Source: Bacillota bacterium
Lineage (GTDB): Bacteria > Bacillota > Clostridia > Christensenellales > UMGS416
Assembly: GCA_023398815.1 (NCBI GenBank)
Contig: JAEWRW010000047.1
Coordinates: forward strand, 1 to 64,000
Length of the DNA: 64,000 nt
Direction of reading: 5' to 3'
The translations under genes were made by a program, and so were the position numbers. The notes under the pieces are model-generated. The model was not told the DNA's origin, searched no databases, and saw only the letters and a program-made list of their open reading frames with translations. This document shows positions 22,585-31,504 of this stretch, piece after piece; the first letter of the stretch is position 1, and every line of letters begins with the position of its first letter.

Positions 22585-24993
22585 ATGCTCTTTGAATACC
22601 GACAGCGGGGGGCGGAGGCCGACCCCGCGGTGACGGCGGCGCTGGCGCAAGCGTTAGGGGTGACGCCGGTGCTGGCAGGGCTGCTGGTGAGCCGGGGCGT
22701 GACAACCGAGGAGGAAGCGCGGCGGTTCTTTGCCGCCGGGGCTGAGACCCTGCGTGATCCACTGGGCTTGGCGGGCATGGGGCAGGCCGTGGAGCGCGTG
22801 CGGCGGGCATTGGCGGCGGGGGAGCCCATCGTCGTCTACGGCGACTATGACGTGGACGGCGTGTGTGCCACCTCCATCCTGGTGAGCTACCTGCGGGAGC
22901 AGGGCGGCGACGTGTCGTTCTACATCCCGTCCCGTCACACCGAGGGGTATGGCCTCAACCGCGCGGCCATTGAGACGCTCACCGACCGAAAGCTGCTCAT
23001 CACGGTGGACTGCGGCGTCTCCAACCGGGAGGAGGTCGCCCACGCACGTTCCCTGGGGATGGATGTCATCGTGACCGACCACCACGAGTGCCCCGAGGAA
23101 CTGCCGGATTGCACGGCGGTCGTCAACCCCAAGCGGCCTGGGCAGGAGTATGGCTTTACGGGCCTGTGCGGGGCGGGGGTGGCCTTCCAGCTGGTGCGGG
23201 CGCTGGGTGGGCTGGAGGTGGCCCTGGCGCGGGTGGACCTGGCCGCGCTGGCCACCGTGGCCGACCTGGTGCCGCTGGTGGACGAGAACCGCGCGCTGGT
23301 GCGGCTGGGTCTCGCCAGCATGAACGCCGCGCCCCGGCCCGGTGTCGCCGCGCTCATGGAGGTGGCGGGCCTCAATGGCCGGGCGCTCAAGGCCGGTAAC
23401 ATCGCCTTTGGCCTGGCCCCGCGCATCAATGCCGGCGGGCGAATGGACTACTCCCGCAAGTCGGTGGAGATGATGCTGACCGATGACGCCGAGGCCGCCC
23501 GTGGCACCGCCCAGGAGCTGGACGACGACAACCGCGAGCGCCTGGCGGTGGAGGGCGCCATGCTGCGGGAGGCCGTGGATATGGTGGAGCGGGACTACTC
23601 CTTCGCAGGCCGGCGGGCCATCGTGCTCTGCCAGCCCCACTGGAATACCGGCGTCACCGGCATTGTGGCGGCGCGGCTGGTGGAGCGATACAGCCGCCCC
23701 ACGATCCTCTTTGGCGCGGGGGAGGGGGCCTGCTACGGCTCCGGCCGCAGTGTGCCCGGCGTGCACCTCTACCGGGCGCTTCTGGCCTGTTCCCGCTTCT
23801 TCCTGCGCTTCGGCGGGCACGAGCAAGCCGCCGGCTGCGCCCTGGTGCAGGAGAACCTCGATGCCTTCCGCGACGCGCTGGACGAGCACCTGCGGGGGGC
23901 TTACCCGCAGGAGACCTTCTTGCCCAGCCGGGCTTACGACCGGGAGCTGGCACTCACCGAGGTGGGCCTGGCCCTGGCTCGGGAGCTGGAGCAGATGGAG
24001 CCCACGGGCTTCGGCAACCCCAAGCCGGTTTTTCTGCTGCGGCAGGCCTCCCTTTCGGGGCTCGCGCGCACGCGGGACGGCAAACACCTGCGCATGCGCT
24101 TTGGCGGGGGTGACGGGCTGGAGGGCATCGCTTTCCGCCAGGGGGATAGCTTTGACATGCTGGCCCGGTCGCCTGCCTGCGACGCTCTGGTGGTGCCGGA
24201 CGTCAACGAGTTTCGCGGGGTGCAGCGGGTGCAGGCCCAGGTGGAGCACCTGCGCCCCCCGCAGGACGAGGCATTTGCCCGGGCGGTGGTGGCCGGGGCC
24301 GGCGCGGCAGTGCAGCGTGCGCTGTGCGCCGGCGGCGACGGCGTGCCCGTTGCCGGTACTGCACGCATTCCCTGGCAACAGGGGATGGAGGCGCTCGTCG
24401 CTGCCCTGCAGGCTAGCCCCTGGGGCACTCTGGTACTCTGCCGCACCCAAAGCAGCGCCACGGCGGTGCTCGATGGTTTGGTGGCAGCCGGCTGCCTTTG
24501 CCGGGTCTATGTGGGGGAGGGTGTAGCCCCCCAGGCCCACCGGCGTGAGAACGCCGTCGTCGTCGCCCCCGACACCGCACGTCTGCCGTTCCATCAATAC
24601 GAGCGCTGTTTCCTGCTCGACGGGCCGTTGGCCCTGCCGCTGGCGGGGCAATTGAATAATGACGGTCGCTGCATTATAATGAACGTTAACCATGAAACCG
24701 GTCGGCTGGCGGAGCTCTTCCGCCGGGAGGGGTTGCTGGAGGTCTACCGCCGCATGCAAGCGGCGCTGCGGGCTGGCAAAGGGCCCAATAGCCCTGCCGA
24801 TTGGGACTGGCTGGGGGCCGATGGCCCCACTGGCTGGGCGGTTGAGGTGGCCGCGCGGGTCTTCCTGGAGCTGGGGCTGCTGGCGCCCCTCGACCGTGCG
24901 CCGTGGCTTGCCGTTCCCCCGCGGAGGGAGCGAACCGAACTCATGTTGAGTGCCATTTACAGGCGGGTAACCGCCTGCCTGACGGAGGTGTAG
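22585..24993 (+). CDS. recJ: single-stranded-DNA-specific exonuclease RecJ
   Basis: 5'-3' exonuclease acting on single-stranded DNA in recombination and repair. 802 residues, the long Firmicutes form. DHH domain: VVYGDYDVDGVCATS, ITVDCGVSN and VTDHHE (near residue 164). DHHA1 domain: NTGVTGIVAARLVERYSRP and FGGHEQAAGCAL. An OB domain follows, and from about residue 600 there is an extra C-terminal domain as in Bacillus RecJ. ATG 22585 lies 3-5 bases after GGGAGAGG; the frame is open upstream to 22447 but that stretch contains promoter and leader. Followed 3 bases later by apt. Confidence 0.95.
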   Translation: MLFEYRQRGAEADPAVTAALAQALGVTPVLAGLLVSRGVTTEEEARRFFAAGAETLRDPLGLAGMGQAVERVRRALAAGEPIVVYGDYDVDGVCATSILVSYLREQGGDVSFYIPSRHTEGYGLNRAAIETLTDRKLLITVDCGVSNREEVAHARSLGMDVIVTDHHECPEELPDCTAVVNPKRPGQEYGFTGLCGAGVAFQLVRALGGLEVALARVDLAALATVADLVPLVDENRALVRLGLASMNAAPRPGVAALMEVAGLNGRALKAGNIAFGLAPRINAGGRMDYSRKSVEMMLTDDAEAARGTAQELDDDNRERLAVEGAMLREAVDMVERDYSFAGRRAIVLCQPHWNTGVTGIVAARLVERYSRPTILFGAGEGACYGSGRSVPGVHLYRALLACSRFFLRFGGHEQAAGCALVQENLDAFRDALDEHLRGAYPQETFLPSRAYDRELALTEVGLALARELEQMEPTGFGNPKPVFLLRQASLSGLARTRDGKHLRMRFGGGDGLEGIAFRQGDSFDMLARSPACDALVVPDVNEFRGVQRVQAQVEHLRPPQDEAFARAVVAGAGAAVQRALCAGGDGVPVAGTARIPWQQGMEALVAALQASPWGTLVLCRTQSSATAVLDGLVAAGCLCRVYVGEGVAPQAHRRENAVVVAPDTARLPFHQYERCFLLDGPLALPLAGQLNNDGRCIIMNVNHETGRLAELFRREGLLEVYRRMQAALRAGKGPNSPADWDWLGADGPTGWAVEVAARVFLELGLLAPLDRAPWLAVPPRRERTELMLSAIYRRVTACLTEV

Positions 24994-24996
24994 CAG

Positions 24997-25512
24997 ATGA
25001 ACCTGAAGGACAAGGTGCGGGTCATCCCCGACTTCCCGATGCCGGGCATCCGGTACCGGGACATCACGACGCTCTTGAAGGACGGCGAGGCCTATGCCGA
25101 GCTGTTGGAGCGCATGTACGAGCATCTCAAGGATCGCGGTATCGCGCTCATTGCCGGGCCGGAAGCCCGCGGCTACGTCATTGGCGCGCCGCTGGCCTAC
25201 ATGCTGCGGGCCGGCTTTGTGCCGGTGCGCCGCCCCGGACGCCTGCCGGCTGAGGTGTTCCGCTATGAGTACCAGATTGAGCAGGGCCGCAGCGACACGC
25301 TGGAAGTGCACCGCGATGCCATTGTGCCCGGGCAGAAGGTGGTGGTGGTGGACGACCTGTTGGCGACCGGCAGCACGGCGCTGGCCACCTGCCAGTTGCT
25401 GCAGCGCATGGGGGCGGAGATCGTGTCGGTCTGCTTCGCCATGGAGATGACGATGTACTCTGGGCGGGAGATCCTCTCGGACTACGAGGTGTTCTCGGCC
25501 ATCAAGTTCTAG
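24997..25512 (+). CDS. apt: adenine phosphoribosyltransferase
   Basis: Salvages adenine to AMP using PRPP. 171 residues, normal length. The PRPP-binding motif VVVVDDLLATGST is complete, and IPDFPMPGIRYRDITTLLKD and AGPEARGYVIGAPLAY are the standard Apt blocks. ATG 24997 is 8 bases or so after GGAGG, which lies in the end of recJ. The recJ-apt-relA-dtd-hemZ order is typical of Clostridia and Bacilli, linking purine salvage to the stringent response. Confidence 0.97.
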   Translation: MNLKDKVRVIPDFPMPGIRYRDITTLLKDGEAYAELLERMYEHLKDRGIALIAGPEARGYVIGAPLAYMLRAGFVPVRRPGRLPAEVFRYEYQIEQGRSDTLEVHRDAIVPGQKVVVVDDLLATGSTALATCQLLQRMGAEIVSVCFAMEMTMYSGREILSDYEVFSAIKF

Positions 25513-25621
25513 CGGCAACCCATATGACAACAACGTGCCGTGGCGCGGGGCCGCGCGACGGCCGGGCAGTCCATTTGGCCCAGTACGATGACCGCCGGTA
25601 AAACCGGCCAGGGGTAGCGGT

Positions 25622-27778
25622 TTGAATGGGTTTCTGGAAAAACTGAAGAGCGGCAATTACCAACGGCTGGACGCGGGCCTCATTGAAAAGGCCTACGCCT
25701 ATGCTGAGGCTGCCCATCGGGGGCAGGAGCGCCAGTCCGGCGAGCCGTACTTCACCCACCCCTGCGCCGTGGCTGTCATCCTTATGGACATGGATATGGA
25801 CACCCAGACCATCGTGTCGGCGCTGCTCCACGATGTGGTGGAGGATACCCCCACCACGCTCGACGAGGTGCGCGCCGCCTTCGGGTCGGAGGTTGCTCTC
25901 ATCGTCGATGGCCTGACCAAGATCAGCAAGGTGGAGTACGCCAGCAGCGAGGAGCGCAAGGCCGAGAGCATCCGCAAAATGCTGCTGGCCATGAGCGAGG
26001 ACATCCGTGTCATCCTTATTAAGCTCGCTGACCGGCTGCACAACATGCGCACGCTGGACGCCGTGCCAAGGGAGAAACAGGTTGCTGTCGCGCGGGAGAC
26101 GCAGGACATCTACGCCCCGTTGGCGCACCGGCTTGGTATTTTCCGCATCAAGATTGAGCTCGAAGACCTGGCCCTCAAGTATCTCGACCCCGAGGGGTTC
26201 GAGGAGGTCGTCGCCAGCGTCAACGACAACCGCTATGCCCGCCACGATGAGATCAACACCATCATTGAGCAAATCCAAGAGCGGCTGAAGGACGCGGGCA
26301 TCGAGGCCCACATCGAAGGGCGTCTCAAGCACTATGCCAGCATCTACCGCAAGATGAAGCAGCAGCACAAGTCCATCGAGCAGATCTACGACCTCGTCGC
26401 GGTGCGCGTCATTGTGGAGTCGGTCAAGGACTGTTACGGCGTGTTGGGCCTGTTGCACACCATGTGGCGGCCGCTGCCCGGGCGTTTCAAAGACTACATC
26501 GCCGTGCCGAAAGCCAACCTTTACCAGAGCCTGCACACCACGCTCATCGGCCGGGGCGGCATGCCGTTTGAGGCACAGATACGCACCTGGGACATGCACC
26601 GCACGGCAGAATACGGCATTGCGGCCCACTGGAAGTACAAGGAGAACGCCGAGGACAGCACGCTCGACAACAAGCTCGCGTGGCTACGGCAGATTCTGGA
26701 GTGGCAGAACGAGACCAAGGACGCCCAGGAGTTCATGGACACCCTGAAGGTGGATCTCTTCAACACCGAGGTGTTTGTCTTCACCCCCAAGGGCGACGTC
26801 GTCGACCTGCCACGGGGTGCCACGCCCATTGACTTCGCCTATATGATCCACTCGGCCGTCGGCAACAAGTGCGTCGGTGCCAAGATCAACGGGAAGCTCA
26901 CCAACCTCAACGTGGAGCTCAAAACTGGCGACATCGTGGAGATCATCACCTCCAACACCAGCCGCGGCCCCAGCCGCGACTGGCTCAACGTCGTCAAAAC
27001 CCCCCAGGCCCGCAACAAGATTCGTACTTGGTTCAAGAAGGAATACAAGGACGAGAACATCGAGAAGGGCCAGGACATGCTGGAGGAAGCTGCCAAGCGC
27101 ACCGGCGTGCCCCTGCCCGAGCTTTGTCGGCCAGAGTGGCTGCAGAAGGTCTTTAAGAAATTCACCCTGGGCTCGGTGGAGGACATGTACGCCGCCGTGG
27201 GCTATGGCGGCATCTCCACCGGCCAGGTGATGCAGCGCCTGCTGGCGGAGTACAATCGCGAGCAAAAAGTCCGCCAGATTCGCCAGCAGGAGGCCCAGCA
27301 GGCCGAGAATAAACCCGCCCGGCGGGATACCGCCAGCCGTGGCGTCATCGTGAAGGGCCACAAGGGCATGCTGGTGCGCTTTGCCCAGTGCTGCAACCCC
27401 GTGCCTCACGACGACATCATTGGCTTCATCACCCGGGGCCGGGGTGTGTCCGTCCACCGGAGGGACTGCACCAACGTCTTCGACATCTCCAACGACCCCA
27501 GCCGGTTCATCGAGGTGAGCTGGGAGGACGACGCGTCCTCGGCCTACCGTGCGCGGCTGCAGCTGGCGGCCTACGACCGGCCCGGCCTGATTGTGGATAT
27601 TTACAAGGTCATCGACGGCCAGAGCGCCAACCTGGTGGAGATCAACGTTAAGGTCAGCGCCAAGGGTGTGGCCAATATGGCTATGCTGGTGCAGATCAAG
27701 GACAAGACCCAGCTCGAGTCGCTCATCAAGGGCTTCCGCAAGATGCCCGAGATGATCGACGTCTACCGGGGGTCCTGA
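25622..27778 (+). CDS. relA: bifunctional (p)ppGpp synthetase/hydrolase RelA/SpoT
   Basis: Makes and degrades the alarmone (p)ppGpp. 718 residues. Domains in order: HD hydrolase with ALLHDVVEDTP near residue 68 (hydrolase site intact), synthetase with HYASIYRKMKQQ and VPKANLYQSLHTT, TGS domain (VFVFTPKGDVVDLPRGATPIDFAY), a helical/zinc-finger region with RFAQCCNPVP, and a C-terminal ACT domain. Start at TTG 25622, with AGGGG upstream; the homologous N-terminus supports it. A 109-base gap with a CCGG-TAAAA-CCGG hairpin separates it from apt. Its stop overlaps the dtd start (TGATG). Confidence 0.96.
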   Translation: MNGFLEKLKSGNYQRLDAGLIEKAYAYAEAAHRGQERQSGEPYFTHPCAVAVILMDMDMDTQTIVSALLHDVVEDTPTTLDEVRAAFGSEVALIVDGLTKISKVEYASSEERKAESIRKMLLAMSEDIRVILIKLADRLHNMRTLDAVPREKQVAVARETQDIYAPLAHRLGIFRIKIELEDLALKYLDPEGFEEVVASVNDNRYARHDEINTIIEQIQERLKDAGIEAHIEGRLKHYASIYRKMKQQHKSIEQIYDLVAVRVIVESVKDCYGVLGLLHTMWRPLPGRFKDYIAVPKANLYQSLHTTLIGRGGMPFEAQIRTWDMHRTAEYGIAAHWKYKENAEDSTLDNKLAWLRQILEWQNETKDAQEFMDTLKVDLFNTEVFVFTPKGDVVDLPRGATPIDFAYMIHSAVGNKCVGAKINGKLTNLNVELKTGDIVEIITSNTSRGPSRDWLNVVKTPQARNKIRTWFKKEYKDENIEKGQDMLEEAAKRTGVPLPELCRPEWLQKVFKKFTLGSVEDMYAAVGYGGISTGQVMQRLLAEYNREQKVRQIRQQEAQQAENKPARRDTASRGVIVKGHKGMLVRFAQCCNPVPHDDIIGFITRGRGVSVHRRDCTNVFDISNDPSRFIEVSWEDDASSAYRARLQLAAYDRPGLIVDIYKVIDGQSANLVEINVKVSAKGVANMAMLVQIKDKTQLESLIKGFRKMPEMIDVYRGS

Positions 27779-28227
27779 TGCGCGCGGTGGTGCAGCGTGT
27801 CACCGGCGCGCGGGTGGAGGTGGATGGCGCCGTCACCGGGGCCATCGGCCGGGGTTTCCTGGTGCTGTTGGGGGTGGAGCAGGGCGACGGCGAGGCCGAC
27901 CTTGCCTACATTGTGAGCAAGATCGAAGGCCTGCGGGTCTTTGAGGACGACGGGGGAAAGATGAACCTCGCCCTGGCCGATGTGGGAGGCGCGGTGCTCT
28001 TGGTGTCTCAGTTCACCCTGTGCGGCGACGCCAGGAAGGGTCGGCGGCCCAGCTTCTCCGCCGCCGCCGCGCCTGCTGACGGCGAACACTGGTACCAGCG
28101 GGCCATTGAGGGCCTGCGGGCTGTGGGGCTGCCGGTGGAGACGGGGTGCTTCGGCGCGGACATGCAGGTGCATCTTGTCAACGACGGCCCGGTCACATTG
28201 CTGCTTGATAGCAGGAGGTTGTTTTGA
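27778..28227 (+). CDS. dtd: D-aminoacyl-tRNA deacylase
   Basis: Removes D-amino acids (and glycine) from mischarged tRNA. 149 residues, standard DTD length, starting MRAVVQRVTGARVEVDG. The two active-site motifs are present: SQFTL (with surrounding LLVSQFTLCGD) and NDGPVT. The start ATG shares a base with the relA stop codon (TGATG), so translation is coupled. The 3' end overlaps the next gene's TTG start. Confidence 0.96.
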   Translation: MRAVVQRVTGARVEVDGAVTGAIGRGFLVLLGVEQGDGEADLAYIVSKIEGLRVFEDDGGKMNLALADVGGAVLLVSQFTLCGDARKGRRPSFSAAAAPADGEHWYQRAIEGLRAVGLPVETGCFGADMQVHLVNDGPVTLLLDSRRLF

Positions 28228-28853
28228 ACCAGGAACACCGCATTCTCATCGTCCCCACCGGCCGCATGGATGGCCGCAGCTACCTCATCGTCTGCCCCCA
28301 CACCGGGCAAGCGGCCATCGTTGACCCAGACGTGAACGACGAGGCCCTGCTGGACGCCGTGGCGCGGCAGGGGCTGACGGTACCATACATTCTGTTGACC
28401 CATTGCCACTTCGACCATATGTCGTCGGCCGACCGGGTACGCGCGGCCACCGGCGCGCAGACGCTCATCCACCGGCTGGACGCGCCGGGCCTTGCCGACC
28501 CGCGGCTCAACATGTCGGTGATGGACGCCGAGCGTATCCATGGCCGGCAGGTGGACCGGACGCTGGAGGACGGCGACCGGCTGCTTATTGGAGAGGTGCC
28601 TGTGGATGTGTTGTTGACGCCGGGCCACTCGCCGGGCAGCGTCTGCTACCGGGTGGGTGACGATCTGCTGACCGGCGACACGCTGTTCCGTGGCTCCTAC
28701 GGCAACCCCGGCTTCCCCGGCGGGCACCTGCCCACCCTGCGGCAGTCCTGCCTCACGCTCTTTGCGCTGCCCGACGAGGTGCGGGTCTACCCCGGCCACG
28801 GCGAGCCCACGACCATCGGGCAGGAAAAGCGCTCCAACCCCATCCTGTTATGA
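28224..28853 (+). CDS. metallo-beta-lactamase-fold hydrolase, glyoxalase II-like
   Basis: 209-residue zinc hydrolase of the glyoxalase-II-like branch. Metal ligands: THCHFDH (residues about 59-65), TPGHSPGS with its histidine, TGDTLFRGSYG with the bridging Asp, and a final YPGHGEPTTIG. Short single-domain members of this group occur beside dtd and hemZ in many Firmicutes; their substrate is not established and hydroxyacylglutathione is unlikely in an organism probably lacking glutathione. TTG 28224 follows GGAGG by 8 bases and overlaps the dtd stop; its own stop overlaps the hemZ start (ATGA). Confidence 0.9.
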   Translation: MNQEHRILIVPTGRMDGRSYLIVCPHTGQAAIVDPDVNDEALLDAVARQGLTVPYILLTHCHFDHMSSADRVRAATGAQTLIHRLDAPGLADPRLNMSVMDAERIHGRQVDRTLEDGDRLLIGEVPVDVLLTPGHSPGSVCYRVGDDLLTGDTLFRGSYGNPGFPGGHLPTLRQSCLTLFALPDEVRVYPGHGEPTTIGQEKRSNPILL

Positions 28854-30304
28854 TCGTACTGCGCACCAACCAACCTGAATTTGCCAACGACCTGGCCGAC
28901 GTGGTGCGGCTCTTCTTTGGCATGGAGAAGATTGCCGATGACGGTGAGGGTGACCTCACGCTGGAGCACGTGTTTGCCGACGAGGGCGACCGTTGGCGGC
29001 AGCGGGTGACGCTGACCACCGAGGGCAAAGCCACCGAGCGGGAGGACACGCGGCCCGCCATCCCCACCGACGACCGCCTGCGGTGGGAGCGGCATCGCCG
29101 CCGCCACGCCAAGCTGACGCTCTATGCCCTGCTGCGGGATGCGACCGGCGTTCACCCGCCCTGGGGGTCGCTCACCGGCATCCGCCCCACCAAGGTGGCA
29201 CGCCAACTCATCGACGAGGGCACCTACCCCGCTGCCGTGGCCGAGGCGCTGCAGGCGGTCTACGATGTCACCCCGCCCAAGGCCAAGATGGTGGCCGACA
29301 TCCTGCACGCCCAGCGCGACGTATGGCGTTGGGGGCAGGAGGACGCTTTTGACGTCTACATCGGTATCCCATTCTGCCGCACGCGGTGCTTGTACTGTTC
29401 CTTCTTCAGTGCCGATCTGCGCCGCCCTGGCCGGGTGCCGGCCTACGTGGCCGCGCTCCTCAAGGAGATTGACGCCCTGGGCCGGGCCATGGCGGGCCGG
29501 CGCTGCCGGGCTGTCTATATGGGCGGCGGCACGCCGACTTCCATTCCACTCGGCGATCTCGAAGCCATCCTGACGGCGGCGCGGGCGGCCTTTCCGGGGG
29601 CGGGGGAGTGGACGGTGGAAGCCGGCCGGCCCGACTGCGTGACCGCCGAGACCTTTGCGCTGTTGGCGGCGCAGGGCGTGGGCCGGGTGTCCATCAACCC
29701 CCAGACGATGAATGACGCCACGCTTGCGGCCATTGGACGCGACCACACCGCCGCTGACGTGCTGCGCGCCTATGACGAGGCTCGTGCCGCCGGCATCCGC
29801 GAGGTGAACATGGATCTCATCGTGGGCCTGCCTGGCGAGGACGACGCCGCCATGGCGCGGACGCTCACGGCTCTCCAGGGGCTGGACATGGACAATCTGA
29901 CCGTCCACACCCTGGCCATCAAGCACTCCTCCCGCTTGAATGAGCGGCTGGCGGACTACCCACTGCCCGACGACGACGAGGCCGCCCGCATGCTGGAGCG
30001 CTGCCATGCCTTTGCCCGGGAGCGTGGGATGGAGCCGTATTACATGTATCGCCAGAAGTACATGCGGGGAAACTTGGAGAATGTGGGTTATGCCCTGCCG
30101 GGTGCGGCCTGCGTCTACAACGTGGACATGATGGAGGAGACCCACAACATCGTGGCGCTGGGGGCTGGCGCGGTCTCCAAGCGCATGTTTTACGCCCAAA
30201 CCCGGCACGAGCGCTACCCCAACCCCAAGAGCGTGGAGCACTACTGCGCCCGGGTGGACGAACTCATTGCCGGCAAAATTGCTTTTTTCGACCCCGCTCG
30301 CTGA
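28850..30304 (+). CDS. hemZ: HemZ, coproporphyrinogen III dehydrogenase-like radical SAM protein
   Basis: 484-residue radical SAM protein of the HemN/HemZ group. AdoMet cluster motif C-x3-C-x2-C in IGIPFCRTRCLYCSF near residue 174; GGGTPTS and GRVSINPQTMNDATL follow as in HemN-like enzymes; an N-terminal extension of about 160 residues and the C-terminal YYMYRQKYMRGNLENVGYA are specific to HemZ. HemZ was named for oxygen-independent coproporphyrinogen oxidation in Bacillus, but its real reaction in organisms without full haem synthesis is doubtful. Translationally coupled to the preceding gene by ATGA. hisS and aspS, which often follow, are absent here. Confidence 0.94.
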   Translation: MIVLRTNQPEFANDLADVVRLFFGMEKIADDGEGDLTLEHVFADEGDRWRQRVTLTTEGKATEREDTRPAIPTDDRLRWERHRRRHAKLTLYALLRDATGVHPPWGSLTGIRPTKVARQLIDEGTYPAAVAEALQAVYDVTPPKAKMVADILHAQRDVWRWGQEDAFDVYIGIPFCRTRCLYCSFFSADLRRPGRVPAYVAALLKEIDALGRAMAGRRCRAVYMGGGTPTSIPLGDLEAILTAARAAFPGAGEWTVEAGRPDCVTAETFALLAAQGVGRVSINPQTMNDATLAAIGRDHTAADVLRAYDEARAAGIREVNMDLIVGLPGEDDAAMARTLTALQGLDMDNLTVHTLAIKHSSRLNERLADYPLPDDDEAARMLERCHAFARERGMEPYYMYRQKYMRGNLENVGYALPGAACVYNVDMMEETHNIVALGAGAVSKRMFYAQTRHERYPNPKSVEHYCARVDELIAGKIAFFDPAR

Positions 30305-30320
30305 CCCATGCGGAAATCCA

Positions 30321-30350
30321 TTGCCAAGCCCCGCTTCATTGTGGTAAAAT
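30321..30350 (+). promoter_or_regulatory. cggR promoter
   Basis: TTGCCA (30321-30326), 18-base spacer, TAAAAT (30345-30350), starting transcription just ahead of a palindrome. Confidence 0.7.
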
Positions 30351-30372
30351 CGGCATTGGGACGCGAGAGCCA

Positions 30373-30396
30373 TTGTGGGCGAATTCTGTCCCACAA
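30373..30396 (+). promoter_or_regulatory. likely CggR autoregulatory operator
   Basis: Inverted repeat TTGTGGG / CCCACAA separated by ten bases, about 20 bases downstream of the promoter -10 and 12 bases before the start codon. A GGGAC and TGTCCC pair, reminiscent of known CggR half-sites, is also visible (30357 and 30388). Confidence 0.45.
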
Positions 30397-30408
30397 GGGG
30401 GCCGGGCG

Positions 30409-31437
30409 ATGAACGCAGTGTTATCCATGTTTCGACGCCTGGTGCCTGAGATGGTGGACACCGCCCGCACCCGGTTTGAGATGCTGGAGGCTGTGGCACT
30501 GATGGCCCCGGTGGGTCGGCGGGCACTGGCCGTCCATCTCGATCTGCCCGAGCGCACCGTGCGCGGCGAAGCCGAACGCATGAAGGAACTGGGACTCATC
30601 CGCTTTGCGCCCGATGGCATGCACCTGAGCGACGAGGGCAACGAGGTGTTGGGCGAGTTGCGTTCCCGCATGGACTTGCTCTTTGCCGAACCGCTGGCCG
30701 ACCGCATCCGTCAGGAGACGGGCATTGTCTCGGTCATGGTCGTCGCCGGGGATTCGGCGGTGGACGACGTCTGCCGCCGGGCACTCTACCGCAAGGCGGT
30801 GCAGTACCTGACGACGGTGTTGCGGGACGGCATGACGCTGGCGGTTGTGGGTGGTTCCACCATGGCTGGCGTGGCCGCCCAAACTCAGACCGACGGCCAG
30901 GGCCTCCCCAACCTCTTGGTGGTGCCGGCCCGTGGTGGGTTGGGCGAGGAAATGGAGATCCAGGCCAACACCGTGGCCGCGCGGTTGGCGCAGGGCTTCC
31001 GGGCCCGCCACCGCCTGCTGCACTGGCCCGACGACATGCCCGCGGAGGCGGTTCCCGCCGGCGACAGCCGGCTGACCCAGTGGCTGGGCAGCGTGCGCAG
31101 TGCGGATGTGCTGCTCTTTGGCGTGGGGCGTGCCGACCAGATGGTGCGCCGGCGCAACCTGCCGCCCGACATCGCCGCGCGCCTGCGCGCGGGCGGCGCG
31201 GCAGCGGAGGCACTGGGATACTACTTTGACCGGCAGGGTGGCGTGGTCTACGCCGCCAGTGGTCTGGGGCTGGCGCTCAATCAGTTTATGGCCATCCGTC
31301 GGCGCATCCTGGTGGCCGGCGGGGCGGAGAAGGCCGAGGCCGTGTTGGCGGTAGCTAGGGGTTGCCGGCCCACTGCCATCATCCTAGACGAGGCGGCGGC
31401 GGCGGGCATCTGCGTGCTGCTGGACTCCCAGGCTTGA
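30409..31437 (+). CDS. cggR: CggR-like central glycolytic gene repressor (SorC/DeoR family)
   Basis: Sugar-phosphate-responsive repressor of the lower glycolytic operon, 342 residues. An N-terminal winged-helix segment (GRRALAVHLDLPERTVRGEAER, about 40-60) is followed by a SorC-type sugar-binding domain: GGSTMAGVA, LVVPARGGLGEEMEIQAN, LLFGVGRADQMVRRRNLP, and ILVAGGAEKAEAV near the end. In Bacillus CggR binds fructose 1,6-bisphosphate. ATG 30409 gives MNAVLSMFRRLVPEM; the first 20 residues resemble the CggR start. It precedes pgk directly instead of gap, unlike the Bacillus order. Confidence 0.9.
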   Translation: MNAVLSMFRRLVPEMVDTARTRFEMLEAVALMAPVGRRALAVHLDLPERTVRGEAERMKELGLIRFAPDGMHLSDEGNEVLGELRSRMDLLFAEPLADRIRQETGIVSVMVVAGDSAVDDVCRRALYRKAVQYLTTVLRDGMTLAVVGGSTMAGVAAQTQTDGQGLPNLLVVPARGGLGEEMEIQANTVAARLAQGFRARHRLLHWPDDMPAEAVPAGDSRLTQWLGSVRSADVLLFGVGRADQMVRRRNLPPDIAARLRAGGAAAEALGYYFDRQGGVVYAASGLGLALNQFMAIRRRILVAGGAEKAEAVLAVARGCRPTAIILDEAAAAGICVLLDSQA

Positions 31438-31504
31438 CCGACTGCATTTACATGGGGCATTACAGGCTTTGCCTGATCAATTCTGACAAGGAGTGAATGG
31501 GACC

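Noticed and set aside
22654..25656. 1000-codon open frame on the minus strand across recJ and apt
   Set aside because: High-G+C antisense shadow; the plus strand encodes clear RecJ and Apt with ribosome sites.
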